Assembly: GCA_028278225.1 (NCBI GenBank)
Contig: JANQEU010000075.1
Coordinates: 62,001-126,000, forward strand
Length of the DNA: 64,000 nucleotides
Reading direction: 5' to 3'
Origin: Cyclobacteriaceae bacterium
GTDB taxonomy: Bacteria; Bacteroidota; Bacteroidia; Cytophagales; Cyclobacteriaceae
Of the stretch, positions 9,133 to 17,233 are shown in pieces; within the stretch, counting starts at the first letter, position 1, and each line of letters begins with the position of its first letter. The notes under the pieces are model-generated. The model had not been told where the DNA came from and did no database searches. It worked only from the letters and a program-made list of their open reading frames with translations. Position numbers and translations under genes: made by a program.

Positions 9133-10056
9133 ATGTTGCCGGAAAACAGGGATAAGTATCTCATATGCGTTGTTGGGCCAACAGCTGTTGGGAAAACCAG
9201 GGTGTCCATTGCACTTGCGAAAAAATTCGAATGCGAAATATTGTCAGCAGACTCGCGGCAGTTTTATCGGGAAATGGAAATCGGTACGGCAAAACCGGAT
9301 AAAACCGACCTGGACATGGTCAGGCACCACTTCATAAACAGCTTGTCAATTTTTGACCGTTACGATGCCGGAAAATTTGAGAAGGAAGCACTCGAATTGC
9401 TGGAAAAAATTTACAGCAAAAGAAATTTGGCCCTGATGACAGGCGGTTCGGGCCTCTATGTGGATGCCGTATTGAATGGATTTGACAAAATGCCTGAGGC
9501 CGATCCGGAATTAAGGGCCGGTCTGAATAAGGAAGTTGAGGATAATGGGACGGGAGGATTATTGGAGGAGTTGAAAGATAAGGATCCTGTGTACTATGAT
9601 GAGGTTGACAGACATAATCCGGTTCGAATAATAAGGGCGATCGAAGTCATAAGAAATACGGGACTGCCCTATTCTGAAGTCAGGAAGGGGAGAAAAAACA
9701 AGAAACGTCCGTTCAGAACTATAAAAATAGGGTTGGAGATGGAGCGGGAAATCTTGTACAAGCGGATTGATCAAAGAATGGATGAAATGATTGAAAATGG
9801 ATTATTTGATGAGGCCCGTACTTTGATGAAATGGCAGGAACTCAATGCCCTCCAAACGGTTGGGTACACTGAAATTTTTGGATTTCTGGAAGGTGAATAC
9901 AGCATGGATCATGCCATTCATTTGTTAAAAAGGAATACCAGAAGATATGCCAAAAGACAGCTGACCTGGTTTAAAGCAGACGAAGAAATAGCATGGTTCA
10001 ATCCCGATGAACTCACTGGGATTGAACAATACGTTGAATCAATCCTATATGCTTAA
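9133..10056 (+). CDS. miaA: tRNA dimethylallyltransferase
   Basis: Transfers the dimethylallyl group to A37 of tRNAs reading UNN codons. The 307-residue protein has the P-loop GPTAVGKT (15-22), the SADSRQFY motif and the tRNA-contact segment with TVGYTEIFG. I chose ATG at 9133; the frame can also start with TTG at 9118, but ATG is the better initiator and keeps clear of the divergent kinase gene. The last 12 bases overlap the 3' end of the convergent pfkA gene, so both stops lie inside the neighbouring coding sequence. Confidence 0.96.
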   Translation: MLPENRDKYLICVVGPTAVGKTRVSIALAKKFECEILSADSRQFYREMEIGTAKPDKTDLDMVRHHFINSLSIFDRYDAGKFEKEALELLEKIYSKRNLALMTGGSGLYVDAVLNGFDKMPEADPELRAGLNKEVEDNGTGGLLEELKDKDPVYYDEVDRHNPVRIIRAIEVIRNTGLPYSEVRKGRKNKKRPFRTIKIGLEMEREILYKRIDQRMDEMIENGLFDEARTLMKWQELNALQTVGYTEIFGFLEGEYSMDHAIHLLKRNTRRYAKRQLTWFKADEEIAWFNPDELTGIEQYVESILYA

Positions 10057-11016
10057 GACCTTTGACAGGCGCATCAGGTCTTCACTTATTGGTTTTGTTT
10101 TGGAAATGGCAATTTTAAAACTGGTGTAGACAATTTTGTCATCCACAACACCAACCATCACATTCTTTTTCCCGTCGATGATCCCTTCCACAGCGGCCAT
10201 CCCAAGTCTGGATGCGAGTATCCTGTCAAATGATGTGGGTGAACCACCCCTCTGAATGTGACCTAATGCCGATACCCTGTAATCCAGATCCGGTAATTCC
10301 TGCCTTACCCGTTCCGCTACTTCATGTGCGTTTCCCTGGTGTTCGCCTTCCGCCACGATGATAAGGTGAGATGTTTTTTGGCTATTTCTTCCCTGCCGCA
10401 ATGTTTCGATCACATCCTTCATGGTGGTTGATGTTTCAGGTACCATCACCAGCTCTGCTCCACCACCGATTCCCACATGAACCGCTATATAACCTGAATG
10501 CCGGCCCATGACTTCCACAAAGAATACGCGGTCATGGGAAATTGCTGTGTCACGGATCTTGTCAATTGCATCGAGGGCTGTATTTACCGCCGTATCGAAT
10601 CCTATCGTATAATCGCTTCCGTACAGGTCATTATCTATGGTACCGGGAGCACCGACGATCGGAATGCCGTATTCTTCGTAGAATATGTTTGCTCCGGTGA
10701 ATGTACCGTCTCCTCCGATGGCTATTAACCCTTCGATGCCACGTCGTGAAAGCTGCTCATACGCCTTTTTACGGCCTTCTTCGGTGAGGAAGGCCTTGCT
10801 GCGTGCTGATTTCAATATGGTACCGCCTCTTTGGACAATATTGCTAACCGAATACGACTTCATCTTGTAGATATCACCCTCAATCATTCCGTTGTATCCG
10901 TATTTGATCCCATAGACATCCAGCCCAAGGTACAGTGCATTCCTAACCACTGACCTGACGCATGCATTCATGCCGGGTGCGTCTCCGCCTGATGTAAAGA
11001 CACCAATGCTCTTCAT
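10045..11016 (-). CDS. pfkA: ATP-dependent 6-phosphofructokinase
   Basis: Phosphorylates fructose 6-phosphate in glycolysis. The 323-residue length and motifs fit the bacterial allosteric PfkA group: GGDAPGMN (10-17), GGDGT (101-105, the Gly at the third-from-last place being typical of ATP rather than pyrophosphate use), PGTIDND (124-130) with the catalytic Asp, MGRHSGY, and HIQRGGSP near the C-terminal substrate site. Monocistronic on the minus strand. The 3' end overlaps miaA tail-to-tail by 12 bases. Confidence 0.97.
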   Translation of the reverse strand: MKSIGVFTSGGDAPGMNACVRSVVRNALYLGLDVYGIKYGYNGMIEGDIYKMKSYSVSNIVQRGGTILKSARSKAFLTEEGRKKAYEQLSRRGIEGLIAIGGDGTFTGANIFYEEYGIPIVGAPGTIDNDLYGSDYTIGFDTAVNTALDAIDKIRDTAISHDRVFFVEVMGRHSGYIAVHVGIGGGAELVMVPETSTTMKDVIETLRQGRNSQKTSHLIIVAEGEHQGNAHEVAERVRQELPDLDYRVSALGHIQRGGSPTSFDRILASRLGMAAVEGIIDGKKNVMVGVVDDKIVYTSFKIAISKTKPISEDLMRLSKVLSI

Positions 11017-11149
11017 ATTACACTTTTTTTGCCGGGGGGATGTTGCTCATTTGAAAACGGCGGCAAATTAAGGAAAATAAGTTTACAAATTATGGAGGTT
11101 TTCGTGAATAATACATTTATGCGTATAAATTGGGGGCTGGATAATTATT

Positions 11150-11174
11150 GGTCTGGGAATACTTTTCCCGGACC
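11150..11174 (+). other. Hairpin in the leader of the pse-associated methyltransferase
   Basis: GGTCTGGGAA (11150-11159) pairs with TTCCCGGACC (11165-11174): ten base pairs with one G-U pair and a five-base loop, ending 11 bases before the start codon. No T run follows, so it is not a normal terminator. It could affect translation or mRNA stability; no known riboswitch is recognised. Confidence 0.5.
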
Positions 11175-11185
11175 GGATAGTAGGA

Positions 11186-11830
11186 ATGAAAAATAAACAA
11201 GTTGATTTTTGGAGTGGTGAATTTGGCAAAGCGTATACGGATCGAAATACGAGGTCTCATGATGATTGGAACAACTCCTACGTCGATAAATATGGTTTTT
11301 CCAAACTTGAGATAAATGAGCGTGCACTGCAGGGAATATCCAGGGAAATCAGGATCCTGGAGGTGGGGTGTAACACGGGACAACAGTTGGAAGGACTAAT
11401 GCGACAGGGATTTGAGAATTTGTATGGGGTTGAGCTTCAGTGGTATGCGGTGGAAAAGGCTAAAGAACTTCTAAAGCATGTAAATATCATTCAGGGATCG
11501 GGATTTGATTTACCGTTTAAGGATGGGTTCTTTGATCTTGTGATGACCAATGGTGTTCTGATCCATATTGAACCGGAAGATTTGAAAGATTTTATGGGAG
11601 AAATTGTCAGATGTTCGTCCAAATACGTATTTGGTTTCGAATATTATTCTCCTGTCACCCGGGAAATAACGTATCGTGGCAATGATGGGTATTTGTGGAA
11701 AAGTGATTATTGCCAGATGTATAAAGAGTTCTTTCCGGAGTTGTCGGTGAAAAAGATGGAAGTAATTCCATACATCCGGGAAGATCAGAAAGGAAATAGT
11801 GATTGTCTGTTTTTATTAGAAAAGAAATGA
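11186..11830 (+). CDS. Pseudaminic acid biosynthesis-associated methyltransferase
   Basis: A 214-residue class I SAM-dependent methyltransferase. It opens with VDFWSGEFGKAYTDRN, characteristic of the pseudaminic-acid-associated methylase family. SAM motif I is LEVGCNTGQQ (about 58-67), with later segments GSGFDLPF and NGVLIHI. The stop is 1 base from the stop of the convergent pseI gene. Context and family suggest it O- or N-methylates a nonulosonate or its glycan, although the exact acceptor is not established. It is on the opposite strand from the rest of the cluster and so may be controlled separately. Confidence 0.88.
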   Translation: MKNKQVDFWSGEFGKAYTDRNTRSHDDWNNSYVDKYGFSKLEINERALQGISREIRILEVGCNTGQQLEGLMRQGFENLYGVELQWYAVEKAKELLKHVNIIQGSGFDLPFKDGFFDLVMTNGVLIHIEPEDLKDFMGEIVRCSSKYVFGFEYYSPVTREITYRGNDGYLWKSDYCQMYKEFFPELSVKKMEVIPYIREDQKGNSDCLFLLEKK

Positions 11831-11831
11831 A

Positions 11832-12884
11832 CTACCCGGAATTGAAGTTTTCAATCGCATCTTCGGAAAGAGGTGTACCTGCCTCCAGGGACCGGGTTGT
11901 TCGTTTACCAAGTACAATATCATAGTATTTTGGGGGTAAACCATCTCCGGGACGAACGGATTTGATGTTTTCAGGTGTAAATATCTCACCTTTAGCCATC
12001 GGCTTTGTAACAAATAGAGATCTTCTCAACTTCCTGCTATTTTCCTTTGCAGTATCAATTTCATAATTGACACTACCCATTGCCATTGCAGCATTTCTTA
12101 CCCCGGTGGCCATTTGCGCAAATTCTTTTTTATCGAGTGAAAAACTTGAATCAGGACCACCAATTGATTTGTCCAGAATGAAATGTTTTTCAATGATTGA
12201 TGCCCCCATAACAGCAGCCGCGATTGGAACTTCGATTCCCAAAGTATGATCCGAAAGACCGTATTTTACGCCAAATCGATCTTTAAAATCAACCATTGTC
12301 CTCAGATCAACCTTATCAATGGGAGCGGGGTAGGAGGACGTACATTTAAGTAGTACTATTTGATCATTACCTTGTTCCCTGCAAGCCTTGAGCGCTTCGT
12401 CGATCTCTGCTTCAGTCCCTATTCCGGTTGAAATGATGATTGGTTTTCGTTTGGATGCAGCATAAGTAATAAGCGGTATATCCGTGATTTCGAACGAAGC
12501 AATCTTGTAAGCCGGTGCATTCAATTCCTCCAGCAGATCAATGGCAGTATGATCGAAAGGCGAGGAAAAGCAAATCAAGTCATTATCGTGCGCCACACGA
12601 AATAATTCTTTATGCCAATCCCAGGGTGTATGAGCTTCCCGGTACAAATCGTAGAGGTATTTACCTTTCCATATTGTGTCCTTCAGGAGGAAATGCTTAT
12701 TCCTGACATCTAAAGTAATAGTATCAGGAGTGTAGGTTTGCAATTTGATTGCATCCGCACCTGCCTTTTTTGCGGCAATAATTGTCTCTATCGCCGTTTG
12801 TTTGCTGCCATGGTGATTAGCAGACAACTCAGCGATGATGAGAGGGGTCTCGCTATTATCAATATCCCAATTTGCAATTTTCAT
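11832..12884 (-). CDS. pseI: Pseudaminic acid synthase
   Basis: Condenses 2,4-diacetamido-2,4,6-trideoxy-L-altrose with phosphoenolpyruvate to give pseudaminic acid. The 350-residue NeuB-family barrel shows IAELSANHHG near the N-terminus, KIASFEITD (Glu132), SDHT (His213) and IEKHF (Glu232, His234). The two histidines correspond to the metal ligands of NeuB enzymes. A C-terminal SAF (antifreeze-like) domain follows (about 290-350). SANHHG and GGPDSSFS are typical of PseI rather than sialic acid synthase. It overlaps the pseG fusion gene by 4 bases (ATGA) and is last in the nonulosonate operon. Confidence 0.94.
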   Translation of the reverse strand: MKIANWDIDNSETPLIIAELSANHHGSKQTAIETIIAAKKAGADAIKLQTYTPDTITLDVRNKHFLLKDTIWKGKYLYDLYREAHTPWDWHKELFRVAHDNDLICFSSPFDHTAIDLLEELNAPAYKIASFEITDIPLITYAASKRKPIIISTGIGTEAEIDEALKACREQGNDQIVLLKCTSSYPAPIDKVDLRTMVDFKDRFGVKYGLSDHTLGIEVPIAAAVMGASIIEKHFILDKSIGGPDSSFSLDKKEFAQMATGVRNAAMAMGSVNYEIDTAKENSRKLRRSLFVTKPMAKGEIFTPENIKSVRPGDGLPPKYYDIVLGKRTTRSLEAGTPLSEDAIENFNSG

Positions 12885-14323
12885 GCCCCGGATGTTTTTG
12901 TAAAAGTAAGCACATCCTTATCACTGGAAGTGATTAGCATCGTGTTCCGGTTCAATGCTTTGATACCTGCCAGATTCTTTCTCTTTACAATTCCCACCAT
13001 CACCTGAATTTGGGGAAAGTTCGTTGCCAGATACTCGGATCCCTTTTTTATGATCATTGTGCCAAGACCTTGACCCCGATACGCGCTGTCAATAGAATAA
13101 TTAATGAAAGCTTTTCCATCGATAACCTCGAAACGAATCTGACCTACTGGTTCCGTGTCATTTTCCATTACTAACATAATGGTATTCCCATCGACAATTT
13201 TTTGATTGAACCATTTTATGTGATCCTTTAAAACAATGTCACTGGTATTTAAAGAGAACGCTCTTACATCCGGATCATTCACCCACTCAAAATACTGCAT
13301 CGCGTCATCCGATTGAGCCTCCCGGAGCGTGTAGTGAAACTCATTCTCAAGCTGTTGGATTGAAGCTCTCAGCGCATCCTGCTCTTCCCTGAACCATCGA
13401 GCTTGGTTCCTGATATTTTCATTAATTGTTTCTATTTCCAGGGCAGCATAGAAATGAATTAAATTTTCTTCCGTAAGGTCTGTTTTAGGAGTTATTGCCA
13501 AATTCTCCCCGATCATACCATCAAATAGAATCTCCTGGTTTTCCTGTGTTTTGAACAGTACAATTCCTGTTCTGCACTGGACACATTCATAGGAAAGCGT
13601 GCTGGCCGGGACACATGCAATTTCACAGCTGCAAATCAGTTTACGCAGGTCAGCAGCATTAAGATTTTTGTGGACCGAGACGGTTTTGTTTTCTTCTTTG
13701 ATGCGATGTAATACGCTTTCGTGTTTGTAATTATTTGATATCAACACGTTTATCTGATCAAATCTTCCGGATTCCACTGCCGACCTGGTAAGTAATTCTG
13801 TCAGATTTTGGTTATCAGATCCTCCAAAGCTTATGAAAAGCCTACTTAATTTTTCAACAGGATTTCGATCAAAACTGTTTTCAAATTCCGGACGGAGCAG
13901 CCGGTATTCCGGGCCAATTTTCAAGCACGTGAAGAGGGGAATGCGATAGTCTGCCGGATTTACATTGATCGCATGGTTGACGATAAGATCGACATAGTAG
14001 CTCTGATGATGAAAATCATCAATCTGCACAACTTTATTCCCGCCTGACTTCAGAGTTTTATGAAATTCAATGGAGAACTTATATCCGTCCAGGATGACAA
14101 TTTCTTTTGTGAGTTTTTTTGAAAAATCTTCAATCTTGTCGACAATAAAATTGAATCTTTCATTTTTTAGTTGTGATTCCAGGAATGCATTTCCTTCGTT
14201 TAGAATGAAATGAATCTTAAAATCCTCCTGGAGTTTTTGTGCTAAGGCAAAAAGTCTGAAAAAATGTCCAAATCCGATTTTCTCCCCTGTATCAGGGATT
14301 AAGAATACCTTCCGTTTATTCAA
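12881..14323 (-). CDS. pseG: PseG UDP-sugar hydrolase fused to a PseH-like GNAT acetyltransferase
   Basis: A 480-residue two-domain enzyme. Residues 1-320 resemble PseG, which releases UDP from UDP-2,4-diacetamido-2,4,6-trideoxy-L-altrose; GFGHFFR carries the likely catalytic His20, and FISFGGSDNQN is the nucleotide-side glycine loop. Residues 330-480 form a GNAT fold: YTLREAQSDDA at its start, FEWVNDPDVRAFSL, and the acetyl-CoA loop YRGQGLGT. PseH, the N-acetyltransferase acting just before PseG, is absent elsewhere in the cluster, so this domain probably supplies it. Overlaps of 4 bases exist on both sides. Individual PseG and PseH proteins are usually about 280-340 and 160-190 residues, so the total fits a fusion. 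Confidence 0.9.
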   Translation of the reverse strand: MNKRKVFLIPDTGEKIGFGHFFRLFALAQKLQEDFKIHFILNEGNAFLESQLKNERFNFIVDKIEDFSKKLTKEIVILDGYKFSIEFHKTLKSGGNKVVQIDDFHHQSYYVDLIVNHAINVNPADYRIPLFTCLKIGPEYRLLRPEFENSFDRNPVEKLSRLFISFGGSDNQNLTELLTRSAVESGRFDQINVLISNNYKHESVLHRIKEENKTVSVHKNLNAADLRKLICSCEIACVPASTLSYECVQCRTGIVLFKTQENQEILFDGMIGENLAITPKTDLTEENLIHFYAALEIETINENIRNQARWFREEQDALRASIQQLENEFHYTLREAQSDDAMQYFEWVNDPDVRAFSLNTSDIVLKDHIKWFNQKIVDGNTIMLVMENDTEPVGQIRFEVIDGKAFINYSIDSAYRGQGLGTMIIKKGSEYLATNFPQIQVMVGIVKRKNLAGIKALNRNTMLITSSDKDVLTFTKTSGA

Positions 14324-15015
14324 TTTTTTCGTTGTTCGAGTAAAAATTCTGCATATTGCAGGTCCTCCGGATTATCGATATCCACGGAATGTTCTCTTTC
14401 CATTTTATACCCTCCGATTGGCTCCGAAAAATACGATCCGGTTTCCATAAAGTTTTGGACATTCACCCAAACCATTGCGCCATTGATCCTGTAGGTGACC
14501 TCCAGTTCCTGACTTTTTTTATTGAGAAACCGGGGATGAATGGGAGTGATCGTTCCATTTTGAAACAAAACAGATCTATAAGCATTGTGATCAGTCTCAC
14601 AAATAGACAAAACGTTATGAAAGCGTCCGGCTTTCATCAATTTAAATGATCCTTGCAGGTCCGTTACGGTGATCAATGGGGCAGTGGGTAATGAAATACA
14701 GCAAAACTGATAAGCCGCATATTTCGGGAATCGATCCAGGAAATCCAAAAGGACATCTTTGACTCCGTACGGATCCTTTGCTAGTTTTTCATTTCGTAAA
14801 TAGGGTATTTGTGCACCAAACTTTTGGGCAATATCTGCTATTTGTCTTGAGTCAGTGGATACAATGATATCCTTGCCGAATACGCCCGATTCCCTGGCCA
14901 CGGAGATCGGATAATATATAAGCTCCTTACCTCGAAGAAGCCTGATATTTTTGTTTTTTAATCGCTTCGAATGAGATTTTGCCGGTATAAAACAAAATGT
15001 TTCAGATGTGGTCAT
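14320..15015 (-). CDS. pseF: Pseudaminic acid cytidylyltransferase
   Basis: Activates the nonulosonate with CTP to CMP-pseudaminic acid. The 231-residue acylneuraminate cytidylyltransferase fold shows an N-terminal IPAKSHSKRLKNKNI loop for CTP, VSTDSRQIADIA, CCISLPTAPL, and the C-terminal EREHSVDIDNPEDL segment with metal-binding aspartates. The IPAKSHSKR loop replaces the more common IPARGGSKR. PseF is chosen over NeuA because the neighbours are pseB, pseC, pseG and pseI. It overlaps the upstream synthase gene by 14 bases and the pseG fusion gene by 4. Confidence 0.9.
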   Translation of the reverse strand: MTTSETFCFIPAKSHSKRLKNKNIRLLRGKELIYYPISVARESGVFGKDIIVSTDSRQIADIAQKFGAQIPYLRNEKLAKDPYGVKDVLLDFLDRFPKYAAYQFCCISLPTAPLITVTDLQGSFKLMKAGRFHNVLSICETDHNAYRSVLFQNGTITPIHPRFLNKKSQELEVTYRINGAMVWVNVQNFMETGSYFSEPIGGYKMEREHSVDIDNPEDLQYAEFLLEQRKN

Positions 15016-16081
15016 ATGAAATAGGTTCTCCTTTTTTCAAATCCCGTACCAGTTTTTTTCCGACAAAAAAGCCGAATTCCGAACTGGTCAAACCAAATCC
15101 CGGTCTTTTGAAATCAAACTGATCCCATGAGATGGTTGTATCTTTGGAAAGGTCCCGGATCGCATATGGCGATCTGCGCACGGCCTTCCTTTTCTCTTTA
15201 ATTGCCGTTGGAATTACCCTACGTGATCTCCCAAGAGCTGTTTCCAGTTCCCTCACGGATCTTACCAGCCGCTGACAATCGTCAGGCTCAATTGAAAATG
15301 AGTGCTCGCAGCTTTTGGTAGTCCTGTCCATGGTGATCGTTTTTTCGATCATATCCGCACCAAGAGCTATTGCCGCGATATCCATCTCCCAACCCGGGGA
15401 ATGATCGGAAAAGGCAATGGCATAATCAGGGAATAATTTCTTGAGGGTCGGGATCATTCTTAGATGGATGCTTTCCAGTTTGGCCGGATAGCCTGAAGGA
15501 CAATGATGAATGACAATGTTCTCACAGCCCGCTTCCTCGGCAGTGATAACAGCTCTTTCTATTTCGAAAACGTCTGCATTCCCTGTGTCCAATTGAATAT
15601 TAACCTTTTTTTGTGCGCAATAACGTATAAACTCCAATTCATTTACGTCTGAGGAATTGATCTTTATGCTGTCCAATCCCAATTCGTCAACTACAAAATC
15701 CACTTCATCGGGGTAAGTAGCGGTGGTGAACATGGTGATCTCAATTTGGTCACAAAACACCTTTAATTCCTTCCATTCTTCCTTCGTTAGTTCCCTTCGC
15801 TTTAAGATGTCAAACAAGGGTTCTTCAAATGGGATGAACTGTTCACTTCCATCCTCATTTTTTTCCAGGTAGCTGTAGCTAAATAAAATCGATTTATCCG
15901 CCATCAAGCGGTCAGCATTAAGCATTTGAAACTTAATGGCATTGGCACCTGCATCCCTGGCTGCTTTGGCAAGGCCCTTGGCTGAATCAATTCCATTGTG
16001 CGTCGGTCCGGCTTCCAGCACAATATATACACCATTGCTATGTTGGTTTATCTCGATATCATTAATGGAGGATTTCTTCAT
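15002..16081 (-). CDS. Second NeuB-family nonulosonate synthase-like protein
   Basis: A 359-residue paralogue of pseI in the same operon: NeuB barrel plus C-terminal SAF domain (about 290-359). Conserved features are LEAGPTHNG (Glu23), AIKFQ, HHCPSGYPA and SDHS (His227). It differs from NeuB and PseI at two places: Asp145 where PseI has Glu132, and EKTIT (Glu246, Thr248) where PseI has EKHF, so one metal-ligand histidine is replaced by threonine. It could be a synthase for another nonulosonate, a partner subunit, or a divergent enzyme. It overlaps pseC by 4 bases and pseF by 14, so it is made together with the pathway. Confidence 0.85.
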   Translation of the reverse strand: MKKSSINDIEINQHSNGVYIVLEAGPTHNGIDSAKGLAKAARDAGANAIKFQMLNADRLMADKSILFSYSYLEKNEDGSEQFIPFEEPLFDILKRRELTKEEWKELKVFCDQIEITMFTTATYPDEVDFVVDELGLDSIKINSSDVNELEFIRYCAQKKVNIQLDTGNADVFEIERAVITAEEAGCENIVIHHCPSGYPAKLESIHLRMIPTLKKLFPDYAIAFSDHSPGWEMDIAAIALGADMIEKTITMDRTTKSCEHSFSIEPDDCQRLVRSVRELETALGRSRRVIPTAIKEKRKAVRRSPYAIRDLSKDTTISWDQFDFKRPGFGLTSSEFGFFVGKKLVRDLKKGEPISYDHI

Positions 16082-17226
16082 TTTTCAAAGAATGATTTCA
16101 GTTTAGTAATTATATAGTCTTGTTCAGATCTCGATAATGTAGGATAAATGGGCAGGCTCAAACACCTTTCGTAGTACCATTCCGCATTCGGGAAATCCCC
16201 AATTTTCCATCCGAGTTTACGGTAATATGGATGGTAATGAACGGGGACATAGTGAACCTGGACCAGGATATTATGAGATCTCAAAAAATCATATAGTTCC
16301 CTGCGTCTTTCAGAGCAAATAATAAACAAGTGATAGGCGTGCTGGCATCCCTTTGGTATTTCCTGAAACTTAACGGGTAAATCACTTAAGTTTTCGAGAT
16401 AGTACGCCGCAATTTCTCTTCTTTTTATGAGGTTTTGTAATGACCTTTTTAACTGGCTGATACCCAGGGCTGCCTGAATGTCCGTCAATCTATAGTTGTA
16501 GCCCAGATCTTGCATTTCATAGTACCATCCGCCATGCTGAGCAGCCATGGATGGATCCTTGGTAATCCCATGGGTTCTAAGCTGAAGCAATTTATTATAA
16601 AGAACCTCGTCGTTTGTGGTGATCATTCCGCCCTCACCTGTTGCGACATGTTTGACAGGATGAAACGAAAAGATCGACAGATCGGAAAGTTTTCCATCCC
16701 CGCATTTGTAGAGAACTTCATTCTTTCCTTCAAATTCAGCGCCCGGGGCATGACATGAATCTTCAATTATCTTAAAGCCATATTTATCACCGAGGTCTTT
16801 AATTACTTCCATATCCACGGGAAGTCCCGCGAAATCAATGGGCACTACAGCCTTATATCGAGTCGTACTTTTCTTTAGTTTATCTTCCAGGTGATTCAAA
16901 TCCATTACCCAGGTATTTGGATCAATATCGATCAGATCAATATTACCTCCGGCGTAAAGTGTGGCATTTGCAGAGGCAACAAAAGTTATCGGCGCTGTTA
17001 ATACGGTATCTCCGCTTTCGATTCCGATAGCGAGGCATGAAAGGTGCAGGGCAGCTGTTCCATTAGCTACGGCTACCGCATATTTTGCTCCAATAAACGC
17101 GGCGAAATCATTTTCAAATTCCTCAATTTTCGGACCCTGGGTAATGTAATCGGATTTTAGAACTTCATTGACTGCTTCGATGTCGTCCCGGGTAATATTT
17201 TGCCTTCCATAGGGAATGGGTTTCAT
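16078..17226 (-). CDS. pseC: UDP-4-amino-4,6-dideoxy-N-acetyl-L-altrosamine transaminase
   Basis: PLP-dependent aminotransferase of the DegT/DnrJ/EryC1 family, second step of the pseudaminic acid pathway. The 382 residues include SDYITQGPKIEEFE near the N-terminus, NGTAALHL (56-62), EDSCHAPGA, and the Schiff-base lysine Lys192 in FHPVKHVATGEGG. LGYNYRLTDIQAALG is the usual dimer/substrate loop. Start ATG 17224-17226 lies 7 bases after pseB. Family and order (pseB-pseC) give a firm assignment. Confidence 0.94.
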   Translation of the reverse strand: MKPIPYGRQNITRDDIEAVNEVLKSDYITQGPKIEEFENDFAAFIGAKYAVAVANGTAALHLSCLAIGIESGDTVLTAPITFVASANATLYAGGNIDLIDIDPNTWVMDLNHLEDKLKKSTTRYKAVVPIDFAGLPVDMEVIKDLGDKYGFKIIEDSCHAPGAEFEGKNEVLYKCGDGKLSDLSIFSFHPVKHVATGEGGMITTNDEVLYNKLLQLRTHGITKDPSMAAQHGGWYYEMQDLGYNYRLTDIQAALGISQLKRSLQNLIKRREIAAYYLENLSDLPVKFQEIPKGCQHAYHLFIICSERRRELYDFLRSHNILVQVHYVPVHYHPYYRKLGWKIGDFPNAEWYYERCLSLPIYPTLSRSEQDYIITKLKSFFEK

Positions 17227-17233
17227 CCTCAGG

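Noticed and set aside
15002-16081. Simple duplicate of pseI
   Set aside because: The two proteins differ throughout and at metal and active-site positions; not a recent duplication.
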